Shown here in pieces: positions 42,892 through 50,454 of a stretch of DNA of 64,000 nucleotides. How positions within the stretch are numbered: the stretch's first letter is position 1; every line of letters starts with the position of its first letter. The notes beneath the pieces were generated by a model. It was not told the DNA's origin and did no database searches. It saw nothing but the letters and a program-made list of their open reading frames with translations. Source of the DNA: Candidatus Poribacteria bacterium (GTDB taxonomy: Bacteria > Poribacteria > WGA-4E > WGA-3G); assembly GCA_028824125.1 (NCBI GenBank), contig JAPPES010000026.1:24689-88688 (forward strand). Direction: 5' to 3'. The translations under genes were made by a program, and so were the position numbers.

Positions 42892-43725
42892 TTACGTCCC
42901 TGTGATGATTTTTGTTATCCCCTCATTCAAACTGCCGGATCGATAACCTTGTAGATCAAGTGTGACATGGGCGTACCCGAGCGTTTTAAAGTGGCTACTA
43001 ATTTGACTTCGGACTTCTTTTGTAGCCAGCAGGGAAATTTCTGCTGCATCAAGTTCAATTCGGGCAAGTTCACCGTGATGACGTACACGGAATTGACGAA
43101 TGCCTAAATCGTAAAGAAATTGTTCTGCAGCGTCTACCTGACGAAGCAATTCACGTGTGATGCGCATGCCGTAAGGAAACCTTGAAGATAAGCAGGCAAA
43201 TGCCGGTTTATCCCATGTTGGCAAATTCCATGCTTTTGAAATTTCGCGTATCTCCACTTTTGTGAGGTCAACATCAATTAAAGGGGCTTGAATACCCATC
43301 TGTTTCGCGGCGTCCATTCCAGGCCGATGGTCGCCAACGTCATCAGGAATCGCGCCGTAAACGATAGTTCCTACACTGTATTTATCTGCGATTGGACGTA
43401 GTTTATCGAACAATTCTGTTTTACAAAAGAAACATCTATTGGTAGGATTACTTGCATATCCTTCGAGTTCTAACTCTTCCGTGTGAACCGTTTCAAATCG
43501 GATGCCGATCTGTTTAGCGATATTTTGTGCGGCTTTCATCTCTCGGATAGGATAGGAATCGGAGATAGCGGTGACCGCAAGTGCGTTATCGCCTAAGGCG
43601 TGTTGCGCAGCTTCAGCAAGAAACGTGCTGTCTACGCCACCTGAGAAAGCGACAATAACTTTTTCATAGTCCCGTAGGCAATCATAGAGTCGGTTTACTT
43701 TTGTTTGTAAAGGTTTTGATAACAT
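42892..43725 (-). CDS. larE: ATP-dependent sacrificial sulfur transferase LarE
   Basis: 277 residues. LarE gives sulfur for the nickel-pincer cofactor of lactate racemase and related enzymes. The PP-loop SGGVDSTFLAEAA is at about residues 29-41. The sacrificial cysteine region reads NPTNRCFFCKTELFDKLRPI, with cysteines where LarE donates sulfur. Other family marks are GAIPDDVGDHRPGMDAAKQM and KPAFACLSSRFPYG. LarB and LarC are not present nearby, so its client protein in this genome is unknown. In an operon with def upstream (18 bases) and the membrane pair downstream. Confidence 0.93.
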   Translation of the reverse strand: MLSKPLQTKVNRLYDCLRDYEKVIVAFSGGVDSTFLAEAAQHALGDNALAVTAISDSYPIREMKAAQNIAKQIGIRFETVHTEELELEGYASNPTNRCFFCKTELFDKLRPIADKYSVGTIVYGAIPDDVGDHRPGMDAAKQMGIQAPLIDVDLTKVEIREISKAWNLPTWDKPAFACLSSRFPYGMRITRELLRQVDAAEQFLYDLGIRQFRVRHHGELARIELDAAEISLLATKEVRSQISSHFKTLGYAHVTLDLQGYRSGSLNEGITKIITGT

Positions 43726-43743
43726 TTTTCACATCCTAAGGTG

Positions 43744-44337
43744 CTATAACGGTCTATCAGCTTGTTGTATCTTTTCCAATTCATCACGAAGCAATTGTCT
43801 TTTTAAACCGCTTATCCTGTCAATAAAAAGGGTGCCGTTGAGATGGTCAATTTCGTGTTGCAGCACACGTGAAAGCAATCCATCTGCTTCAATCTTAATT
43901 TCTTGGCTGTCTAAGTTCATTGCTTTAACGACTATCTTTTCCGGCCGTTTCACATCAGCATGGAGGTCAGGGATGCTCAAACATCCTTCCTCTGCGATAG
44001 ATTCTCCTTCAACACTCAAAATTTCAGGATTGAACAGCATGATCGGTTGATAGTCTGCGTCTTCTGGGTCTATATCAACAATGAGGAATCGTTTTAAAAC
44101 GCCTACTTGTGTTGCTGCGAGTCCGATGCCGTGTGTAGCGTAGAGGGTTATCAACATCTCCTCAGCAAGTGTGTGTTCTGCGTCTGTGATCACCTGAACG
44201 GGTTCGGCTCTTTTGCGGAGGACCGGATCACCGTAATAGCGGAGTTGTAGCGGTTTTGTTTTTGGTAAGCGTGGCACCTCGTCTACGCCCCAGTCTTCAG
44301 GTTGTCTGTTTTTGCGTTTTCTTTTCGGTTTTGACAT
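43744..44337 (-). CDS. def: Peptide deformylase
   Basis: Removes formyl groups from new N-terminal methionines. 197 residues. Three conserved motifs are intact: GIGLAATQVG (about residue 90), EEGCLSIPD with the metal-ligand Cys (about 130), and LQHEIDHLNGTLFIDRI with H-E-x-x-H (about 170). The N-terminus has an unusual basic extension of about 27 residues (SKPKRKRKNRQPEDWGVDEV) before the usual LRYYGDPVLRKRAEPV start, possibly ribosome- or RNA-contacting. First gene of the operon, with a promoter at 44381-44409. Confidence 0.95.
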   Translation of the reverse strand: MSKPKRKRKNRQPEDWGVDEVPRLPKTKPLQLRYYGDPVLRKRAEPVQVITDAEHTLAEEMLITLYATHGIGLAATQVGVLKRFLIVDIDPEDADYQPIMLFNPEILSVEGESIAEEGCLSIPDLHADVKRPEKIVVKAMNLDSQEIKIEADGLLSRVLQHEIDHLNGTLFIDRISGLKRQLLRDELEKIQQADRPL

Positions 44338-44380
44338 GCGTTGGACAATTTCTCCATCATTCTAATGAAAAGTTTTACAT

Positions 44381-44409
44381 ATCATAACACTTATAGAGGA
44401 TTATGTCAA
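44381..44409 (-). promoter_or_regulatory. Sigma-70-type promoter of the def operon
   Basis: On the minus strand TTGACA (44409-44404), 17 bases, TATGAT (44386-44381). Predicted start near 44374, leader about 37 bases. Confidence 0.65.
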
Positions 44410-44499
44410 GTAATTATTATAACCGGGTATGTAAAGTTTTTGTCATTAACCACTGCTTTTTCTTGTTGGAGAGGTTTGCACCCGATTTCTCAGTTGCCA

Positions 44500-44720
44500 C
44501 AAGCATATTGGACATTGATTTGGGTCTCTTCTGTAGGAGCGACCTCCTGGTCGCGACCGGGAGGTCGCTCCTACAGAATCCGCGAAATCCGGGGAATCAT
44601 GCAGCATGCCACACGCACATGCTGCCACGCGCATTCATACCGTTGATTTGGTGAAATCCGTGCTAATCCGCGATTCAGACAACACACATGCCAAAAACTT
44701 TACACACCTACCCTGATAAA
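44500..44720. repeat. Cluster of dispersed hairpins, including a long palindrome
   Basis: At 44531-44576 the sequence CTGTAGGAGCGACCTCC ... GGAGGTCGCTCCTACAG makes perfect 17-base arms around a smaller palindrome GGTCGCGACC. At 44601-44650 a GCAGCATGC/GCATGCTGC hairpin is followed by GCATTCATACCGTTGATTTG, the GTTGATT-tail family. A unit TCCGTGCTAATCCGCGATTC and CACACATGCCAAAAACT follows at 44656-44703 and recurs near 9406 and 58915. Confidence 0.75.
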
Positions 44721-44724
44721 ACAC

Positions 44725-44753
44725 TTGACATTTTTATAACTTTCTGTTATGTT
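44725..44753 (+). promoter_or_regulatory. Sigma-70-type promoter for the LamG protein
   Basis: TTGACA at 44725-44730, 17 bases, TATGTT at 44748-44753. The leader is about 36 bases and ends with ATAGGAGG, 8 bases before the ATG. Confidence 0.6.
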
Positions 44754-44795
44754 TGATAGAGAAGATGAACTTAATTTAATATAGGAGGTTTCATT

Positions 44796-45554
44796 ATGTA
44801 TAGAATCATATTTTCTCTTCTAATCATCACCGGATTATTGGTGATGCCTTTTCACGCTTTAGCGCTTAACTTAAAGGATAAGGAATTACTGCTTTACTTT
44901 TCTTTTGATAACGATAAAGAAAATGCGGTGAAAGACCTTTCTCCACACGGAAATGACGGTGAAATCGTCGGTGCCGCTGAATTTGTTGATGGAAAAATCG
45001 GACAAGCTTTAAAGTTCGCTGGAAATGCCGAGGTTAAGGCACCCCATATCCCACTGAACGACAAGAGTTTTACGGTGACATTATGGGCAAAGCCTATGTT
45101 GACAGGTGGTGACCAGCAATGTGTTTTCACACAAACACAGGTTAATGGAGCAAACACGAGTTTGCACTATCGCATCTACAACAATGGTACCGTCCGCATG
45201 GGATTTTATGGTAATGATCTTGATGCACCTGCTGGTGCTGTCAAAGCAGATGAGTGGGCACATATCTGTTTTTGGTTGGACGCGGATGAGAAAACGCGAA
45301 GGGTCTATATTAACGGCGAACAGAAGGCAGAAGACAAAGACAAATCCCTCTACAAGGGGACAGCAGGCGACACAATGGTAGGATCATGGGGTCCAAACGG
45401 TCAAAAGTTCAACGGTCTCATTGATGTAGTGATGGTATGGGATCGTGCTTTGTCAGAAGCCGAAATTAAGCAGAGTATGGAGCCTGGCGCTGCCGCCGTT
45501 GATCCTAACGCAAAACTGGCAACTACATGGGCTAATGTGAAAGGATCTCAATAG
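44796..45554 (+). CDS. Secreted LamG/concanavalin-A-like domain protein with a KLATTW C-terminal tail
   Basis: 252 residues. Signal peptide 1-23 (MYRIIFSLLIITGLLVMPFH, then ALA). One LamG-like jelly roll: LLLYFSFDNDKENAVKDLSP, GNDGEIVGAAEFVDGKIGQA, the conserved LKFAGNAEV, FTVTLWAKP, DEWAHICFWLDADEKTRRVY, INGEQ, and IDVVMVWDRALSEAEIKQSM. These domains bind sugars or proteins on cell surfaces. The last 14 residues, KLATTWANVKGSQ, match the tail of the secreted protein at 15321 (KLTTTWGKLKSNR). The gene has its own promoter and stands alone. Confidence 0.85.
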   Translation: MYRIIFSLLIITGLLVMPFHALALNLKDKELLLYFSFDNDKENAVKDLSPHGNDGEIVGAAEFVDGKIGQALKFAGNAEVKAPHIPLNDKSFTVTLWAKPMLTGGDQQCVFTQTQVNGANTSLHYRIYNNGTVRMGFYGNDLDAPAGAVKADEWAHICFWLDADEKTRRVYINGEQKAEDKDKSLYKGTAGDTMVGSWGPNGQKFNGLIDVVMVWDRALSEAEIKQSMEPGAAAVDPNAKLATTWANVKGSQ

Positions 45555-45579
45555 ATTTTACCCGTCGCTTGTGCTGTAG

Positions 45580-45866
45580 CACAAACTGTACGAAGATTAA
45601 TTTATTAATTCGGTAATTTTCATTATGTATATTCGGAACATTTTAAGCACTCTTCAGTCCCGTAGGGACGATATGTTTATAGCAGCGCGGACGACCTCAT
45701 TCCATTAGTCCCGTAGGGACGATATGTGTCCGCCAACGACATATTTTGGACATATCGTCCCTACGGGACTAAAGAGAAGTTGTTCAACGTTTTTCTATAA
45801 ACATATCGTCCCTATGGGACTAAAGAAATTACCGAAATATTTATTTAATCTTCATTTAGTTTGTGT
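45580..45866. repeat. TIR-bounded element, first of two mirror-image copies
   Basis: Ends are GCACAAACTGTACGAAGATT ... and, in reverse complement, CACAAACTAAATGAAGATTA, followed on both sides by a TTCGGTAATTTTC motif. Inside are four TTAGTCCCGTAGGGACGATA units, two forward and two reverse, arranged as inverted pairs. The copy at 61644-61880 is in the opposite orientation and lacks one unit (about 52 bases). No coding region. Repeat halves of related elements flank it (45882-45927). Confidence 0.75.
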
Positions 45867-45994
45867 ATCAAAAAACGCAAACTGACTGTTTGCGCTACAG
45901 CAGTGTCCAAGTAATTATAGGCTTTACTTATATAGGCGCGGTTACGCACCGCGCCTATATTGCTTTTAGTTGGAAGTTCACAAATCGGCAACAC

Positions 45995-47047
45995 TTATAT
46001 TGAACCGTCCCCAAACTTCTTCTGAAACAACGATACAGTGTCATGATCAGGGTGATTCGGTAGTTCCGCGGGAGACTCCCACTCTTCGGGAACATCTGTC
46101 AGTTTCACAGGTTTCCCATCGTTTTCTAAAATTGACTTCCACCCGGCGAGAAAGACGTTGGTCTTGTGCTGAAGCTGCCCAAAGGTTTGCGGCATTTCTT
46201 TGTGTAGTGCCATGTTCTGAAATGCCCAGATTGTCGGCACCCAGATTTCAGTCTTATCAAAAGGATAACCTGTGCCAGTGTGGATTCTAAAATTTTCTCC
46301 ACCGTAAGCAGCTTGCGTATGAATCTGCACAGTCCCCCAGGACCCGCTTACCTGATGAAGCGTCCCATAAAATTGGTGTCCCTCACTATTAACGTGTTCA
46401 AAAGTGATAACACCGGGAGGGCTATGCCAACTATCTGCCTGATATGCTACGGATACAACTGGATTTCCGGCTTCAGCAATCGCCTTGCACACCATATAGA
46501 CACCGTGAATGCCGTGTGTCGGATAGTCGTCAAACGAGTTGGTGGCTGTGTAGCAAACGATCTGTTTATCGTTTGCCCATGCCTTCGCGCGTGAGATTGG
46601 ATCGTTATGTTCGTGACTTGAGGGGGCAAGGATTGTTGCACCGTGTTTCTCCGCCAACGCTATCATTTTTCGCGCTTTGGCGAGGGAATTAGCAAATGGA
46701 CGATTGATAAGGTTCGGTAAACCCGCTTCAAGATAGGGTTCATGCAGGATATGGTTCCACGGATGGTTATAGTATCCGCCTGAAATTACGCCATCTACCT
46801 TTCCTAACATGTCATCGAAATTCTTCACCGCTTCACAACCGTAAGATTCAGCTATCTCTTTTGCCTTATCGTCCTCAATATCCCAACAGTGTGTGATGCG
46901 CATTCCCGTGAAAGGTGTATCTTTCTGACCGACACGCGGATTAATGGCTGGTGCCCATAACGGCATGTGTGAATACGAGGCTACATTCAGAAATCCGACG
47001 CGGAAAGGTTCGTAATCGTGACGGGGTGTGTCGCTTGATGCGTTCAT
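45995..47047 (-). CDS. Divergent Gfo/Idh/MocA-like protein lacking the E-K-P motif
   Basis: 350 residues from the ATG at 47047, chosen for GGAGA 6 bases upstream. The Rossmann half begins at FRVGFLNVASYSHMPLW, with an unusual dinucleotide-binding turn (LNVASYSH in place of G-x-G-x-x-G), then MRITHCWDIEDDKAKEIAES and DGVISGGYYNH. Where family members have E-K-P, this one reads LINRPFANS, so the catalytic lysine is missing. The second half shows DDYPTHGIHGVYMVCKAIAE in the usual catalytic-helix place. Likely to bind a ligand but possibly not a dehydrogenase. Gene stands alone. Confidence 0.7.
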   Translation of the reverse strand: MNASSDTPRHDYEPFRVGFLNVASYSHMPLWAPAINPRVGQKDTPFTGMRITHCWDIEDDKAKEIAESYGCEAVKNFDDMLGKVDGVISGGYYNHPWNHILHEPYLEAGLPNLINRPFANSLAKARKMIALAEKHGATILAPSSHEHNDPISRAKAWANDKQIVCYTATNSFDDYPTHGIHGVYMVCKAIAEAGNPVVSVAYQADSWHSPPGVITFEHVNSEGHQFYGTLHQVSGSWGTVQIHTQAAYGGENFRIHTGTGYPFDKTEIWVPTIWAFQNMALHKEMPQTFGQLQHKTNVFLAGWKSILENDGKPVKLTDVPEEWESPAELPNHPDHDTVSLFQKKFGDGSI

Positions 47048-47387
47048 TTCAATCTCCTTTTGTATCTTAACCCAAGTTGCCACCTATTTGCGAATGCTCC
47101 TGTAGGAGGGGTTTCTAACCCCGATTTATAACAGAAAACATAAGAATCAGCGGAAACGCCTTGTTTTTTAGTAAAAAGCAGTGTCCGCCATCTCGAAATC
47201 TTGTCCGTAGCAACTTAGGTTATCTTTATAAAGTTGTGTGCTCTCTCCTCAAGTCTACGCAAAATAGGTTGCAAAATGACCACAAAAATTGAGTATAATA
47301 TATAAGACATCATCTGAAATGTCAATTGTTTTAGTTATCATGGGGGGTGTCCGGTTTTTGCCACTGATCATTTTTTAGAAAATTAAC
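47048..47387. other. Intergenic stretch between divergent genes
   Basis: A hairpin TGTAGGAGGGGTTTCTAACC at about 47101-47127 (arms GGGGTT/AACCCC) belongs to the flanked-by-TGTAGG hairpin style seen elsewhere. No gene. The rest is AT-rich and unremarkable. Confidence 0.5.
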
Positions 47388-47416
47388 TTGACAAACCAAT
47401 CTATTTATGTTAATAT
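47388..47416 (+). promoter_or_regulatory. Sigma-70-type promoter for the ABC exporter
   Basis: TTGACA at 47388-47393, 17 bases, TAATAT at 47411-47416. The predicted start near 47423 leaves a long leader of about 260 bases that contains the operator-like words at 47501-47573. Confidence 0.5.
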
Positions 47417-47500
47417 TATTATCACATAATTAAATGGTGATCTCAATATACTCAAAATTTCTAAAGAACAAAGAGATGAAAAAACAAAAAAGCTGAAAAT

Positions 47501-47573
47501 CACGTCACAATCCTTGTCCTGACTGGGTTTTCCCACGTCACAGTGACGTGCAAAACGTCCTAAATGTGACGTG
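47501..47573. promoter_or_regulatory. Cluster of four CACGTCAC operator-like words
   Basis: The 8-mer CACGTCAC occurs at 47501-47508 and 47534-47541, and its reverse complement GTGACGTG at 47543-47550 and 47566-47573. The middle two form a perfect palindrome with a 1-base spacer. The sequence CAAAACGTCC/CAAACGTCC follows the third and fourth words. This looks like binding sites for a dimeric regulator in the leader of the ABC genes, but the regulator is unknown. Confidence 0.5.
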
Positions 47574-47685
47574 CAAACGTCCTAATTGAATGTGTAGATC
47601 GGGGAGAGTAAAGCGCAACAGACAATATGCTTTGTACAAAAACTTTACACACCCGTTATCATTCCATTTTACGAAAGGAAAACAG

Positions 47686-48534
47686 GTGGAAGTCCCAATA
47701 TATGGATTGACCGTCCGCGGTGTTAAAAAGCATTTTCACAAAACTAAAAAGCCAGACGAAAAACTGCATTTTCATCAAAAGATTCTCCGTTTGTTCAAAC
47801 GGGAAAAAGAGACGATCCGCGCTGTTGATGGTATTTCCCTTGATGTGAGTATCGGTGAAATTTACGGCATTTTGGGGGCTAACGGCTCAGGAAAATCAAC
47901 GCTTATCCGTCTTATCTCAACGCTTCTTTTACCAGATGCGGGAAGCATACACGTCTTTGGAGATGACGTCGTTACCAATAGTATGAAGGTCCGACGTGTA
48001 ATGAACCGTGTCTCTGTTGAAGCGTCTTTTTTTAAGCGTCTTTCTTCAGCAGAAAACCTGATATACGCCGCGCGACTTTACGGGATCGCCGCAGCAGAAG
48101 CCGCGAAAAAAGCACGCGATATTTTAGAGCGACTCGGTTTTGACGCGAAACGGATGGACGAAGAGATGGAACAACTTTCGCGTGGGATGCAACAGAAGGT
48201 AGCGATCGCACGGGCCCTGTTAACTACGCCTATGCTTCTATTGCTTGATGAGCCCACAACTGGGCTTGACCCGAAATCTAAACGAGATGTGCAAGCCTTC
48301 ATTGAGAAGATTCGAAACGAACGGAACGCTGTTATTGTGCTTACGACACATGATATGGCAGAAGCAGAAAGGTTGTGTGATAGGATCGCTATTATAGATA
48401 ACGGCAAATTTATTGCTGAAGGCACTGTGAAAGAACTAATCGCTAAGGTCCCACCAAATGACAATGCACCTGTTACACTTGAAGATGTCTTCATCACATT
48501 GACAGGAAAAGATTTAGAAGAAGGAGATGAATAA
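47686..48534 (+). CDS. ABC transporter ATP-binding protein
   Basis: About 282 residues from the GTG at 47686, chosen because AAAGGAAAA sits 6 bases upstream. An upstream in-frame GTG at 47590 would add 32 residues of non-conserved sequence. Walker A is GANGSGKST, the signature is LSRGMQQKVAIA (R at the usual G position), and Walker B is [15 protein letters not shown]-loop and the switch His (TTHDMAEAERL) are present. The next gene, an ABC-2 permease, overlaps by 8 bases, so the two form an exporter of drug/polysaccharide type. Substrate unknown. Upstream leader with operator-like words. Confidence 0.9.
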   Translation: MEVPIYGLTVRGVKKHFHKTKKPDEKLHFHQKILRLFKREKETIRAVDGISLDVSIGEIYGILGANGSGKSTLIRLISTLLLPDAGSIHVFGDDVVTNSMKVRRVMNRVSVEASFFKRLSSAENLIYAARLYGIAAAEAAKKARDILERLGFDAKRMDEEMEQLSRGMQQKVAIARALLTTPMLLLLDEPTTGLDPKSKRDVQAFIEKIRNERNAVIVLTTHDMAEAERLCDRIAIIDNGKFIAEGTVKELIAKVPPNDNAPVTLEDVFITLTGKDLEEGDE

Positions 48535-49345
48535 ACCGATGCTGAATATCAGGCGAGAAACTATTATTTCCTACGCGTTCATTGAACGAAATTTTAATCT
48601 ACTCAAGCGGTATCTGAATTGGGAAATTCTGTTCTTTAGCTACTCTATTGTCAATGCGCTCACAATCGGCTTGATTATGGTCGGACGCGGAAGTAGTGCA
48701 GATGTGCTTTACCTTGTTATTGGCGCGTTGATCTGGGGTTTTCTCTCCATTATGATGCGTGAAGTCAGCGATGCAATTACATGGGAACGGTGGGAAGGCA
48801 CAATTGAATATACGTTTATGGCACCGATTTACCGCATCACACACCTTGTGGGTTCTTGTTTGTTTGCAATTTTGTATGGATTACTACGAACAGGTTTAGT
48901 TTTGGCGATTATGCCCTTTTTCTTTGGTGAACACATTGATTTAGGGAGCGCAAATTGGATTACAATGGCAGTCACGGTTGCAGTTTCAAGTCTATCGTTT
49001 ATCGGTATTGGCTTGATGGCTGCTATTTTTCCACTGCTTTCACCTGAAAAAGGACAGGCAGCAACAGGAATTCTCCAATCTGTGCTGCTGTTAATTTCCG
49101 GTATTTATTACGACATAACGGTTTTACCGGACTGGCTTCAGCCATTTTCAAAGATTTCACCAGCAACCTATACGCTCCGATCCATCCGTGCAGCGATGTT
49201 GGAAAACGCATCGGTTGAAAGTCAAGCAGGCAATCTATTGCTACTCCTCATCATCGGCATTGTGCTTATTCCGCTTGGATTTTGGGTTTTCCATATCGCA
49301 GAAAGATATGCGAAACGTGTCGGTAGACTTAAACGGAGTGGATAG
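48527..49345 (+). CDS. ABC-2 type permease
   Basis: 272 residues with six predicted membrane helices (for example LFFSYSIVNALTIGLIMVG, VLYLVIGALIWGFLSIM, ATGILQSVLLLISGIYY and LLLLLIIGIVLIPLGFWVFH) and the characteristic GIYYDITVLPDWLQPFSKI ... YTLRSIRAAML stretch of ABC-2 exporters. It overlaps the ATPase gene by 8 bases and must work with it in export of a small molecule, drug or lipid. Nothing further identifies the substrate. It is the last gene of the operon. Confidence 0.88.
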   Translation: MNKPMLNIRRETIISYAFIERNFNLLKRYLNWEILFFSYSIVNALTIGLIMVGRGSSADVLYLVIGALIWGFLSIMMREVSDAITWERWEGTIEYTFMAPIYRITHLVGSCLFAILYGLLRTGLVLAIMPFFFGEHIDLGSANWITMAVTVAVSSLSFIGIGLMAAIFPLLSPEKGQAATGILQSVLLLISGIYYDITVLPDWLQPFSKISPATYTLRSIRAAMLENASVESQAGNLLLLLIIGIVLIPLGFWVFHIAERYAKRVGRLKRSG

Positions 49346-49700
49346 TATTCACAGGTAAATGTAAAAATATGGCATTGAGAGTTATGGGGCAGCTCGGAGA
49401 CCGCACCTTATGCGTCAACTTAAGGAAAAATGCTGAATTATCTTTTGTGGGAGGGCTTTGCCCGCCCGATTTTCTTCTTGTAGGAGCGACCTTCCGGTCG
49501 CGACCAGAGGAGGATCAACATGCAGATAGTAGCATTGGTAACATTCTGTAGGAGCGAGCTTTGCTCGCGACCCTGCGTCCGATGTCGCGAGCGAAGCTCG
49601 CTCCTACAAGAAGAAAATCGGACTTCCAAAACCCTCCAACAAGAAAATCAGGCACTAAATTGACACCTATGAGGCAACTCGGAGACCGCCCCTACAAATT
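49346..49700. repeat. Repeat region with a perfect 23-base inverted pair
   Basis: CCGATTTTCTTCTTGTAGGA then GCG (49466-49488) and its exact reverse complement (49600-49622) enclose a 157-base element holding GTAGGAGCGACCTTCCGGTC, GTAGGAGCGAGCTTTGCTCG and GCGAGCGAAGCTCGCTCCTA hairpins. Also GGGAGGGCTTTGCCCGCCC at 49450. No gene. Confidence 0.75.
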
Positions 49701-50312
49701 TTAGGCGTTTGCCGCATAGAGTTCGTTGACGCGTGTCCAGTTGATAACATTTTTCCACGCCTCAACGTAGTCTGGACGACGGTTCTGATAGTTCAGATAG
49801 TATGCATGTTCCCACACATCAATCCCGAGAAGCGGGGTATGTCCCTGCATAATTGGGCTATCTTGATTTGCTGTGGAGTAAATCTCCAATCCGCTGTCAC
49901 CGAGAACGAGCCATGCCCACCCAGAACCGAAACGTTTGGTTGCAGCAGTAGTGAATTCTTCATTGGCAGCCTCAAGTGAACCGAAGGCAGATTTTAGTGC
50001 AGCGGCAAGTTCGCCACCAGGGTCACCACCGTTGCCATTGGGGCACATGATGGACCAGAAAAGTGAATGGTTTGCATGCCCTCCCCCGTTGTTAATGACC
50101 GCCTGACGAATGTCTTCTGGTACTTGATCAATATTTTTAAGTAGTTCTGCTACATCTAATTTAGCAAGGTCGTCATGACCTTCTAATGCAGCATTCAGAT
50201 TATTTACATAACCTTGATGGTGTTTACCGTGATGGATTTCCATTGTTTGTGTGTCAATATAAGGTTCCAAAGCATCGTGTGCATAAGGAAGTCTTGGTAA
50301 TGTGTGTGCCAT
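49701..50312 (-). CDS. sodA: Superoxide dismutase, Mn-type
   Basis: Converts superoxide to peroxide and oxygen. 203 residues. Metal ligands are His in [13 protein letters not shown] (about H27), NHSLFW (about H81), and D and H in [10 protein letters not shown] (about 167). The [13 protein letters not shown] stretch and the Gln of [10 protein letters not shown] fit the manganese subgroup rather than the iron one. The gene has a promoter on the minus strand at 50349-50377 and a GGAGG ribosome site. Stands alone. Confidence 0.93.
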   Translation of the reverse strand: MAHTLPRLPYAHDALEPYIDTQTMEIHHGKHHQGYVNNLNAALEGHDDLAKLDVAELLKNIDQVPEDIRQAVINNGGGHANHSLFWSIMCPNGNGGDPGGELAAALKSAFGSLEAANEEFTTAATKRFGSGWAWLVLGDSGLEIYSTANQDSPIMQGHTPLLGIDVWEHAYYLNYQNRRPDYVEAWKNVINWTRVNELYAANA

Positions 50313-50348
50313 TTAAAATAGCCTCCTGCAAAATTTAGGTTATAAAAA

Positions 50349-50377
50349 AGTATAACAAATTTATACAAAGTGTGCAA
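50349..50377 (-). promoter_or_regulatory. Sigma-70-type promoter for sodA
   Basis: On the minus strand TTGCAC (50377-50372), 17 bases, TATACT (50354-50349). Predicted start near 50342, leader of about 30 bases. Confidence 0.6.
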
Positions 50378-50454
50378 GTTTTTTATAGATGAGCGTAGGC
50401 GCGTAAAAACAAATTAGTACGCTGGTTTAGAAAGGATAAGACTGAAGGCGGGAA

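Noticed and set aside
44441..44656. Short frames in the hairpin cluster before the LamG gene
   Set aside because: Both strands give peptides that mirror the palindrome; no ribosome site.
45650..45850. Direct and inverted repeats of TTAGTCCCGTAGGGACGATA that could be a CRISPR array
   Set aside because: Units are few, in both directions, unequally spaced, with spacer-like gaps that are themselves repeated in the mirror copy at 61.7 kb. No cas gene nearby.
45970..46290. Plus-strand frame opposite the oxidoreductase at 45995
   Set aside because: A shadow of the real minus-strand gene; no start signal or domain.
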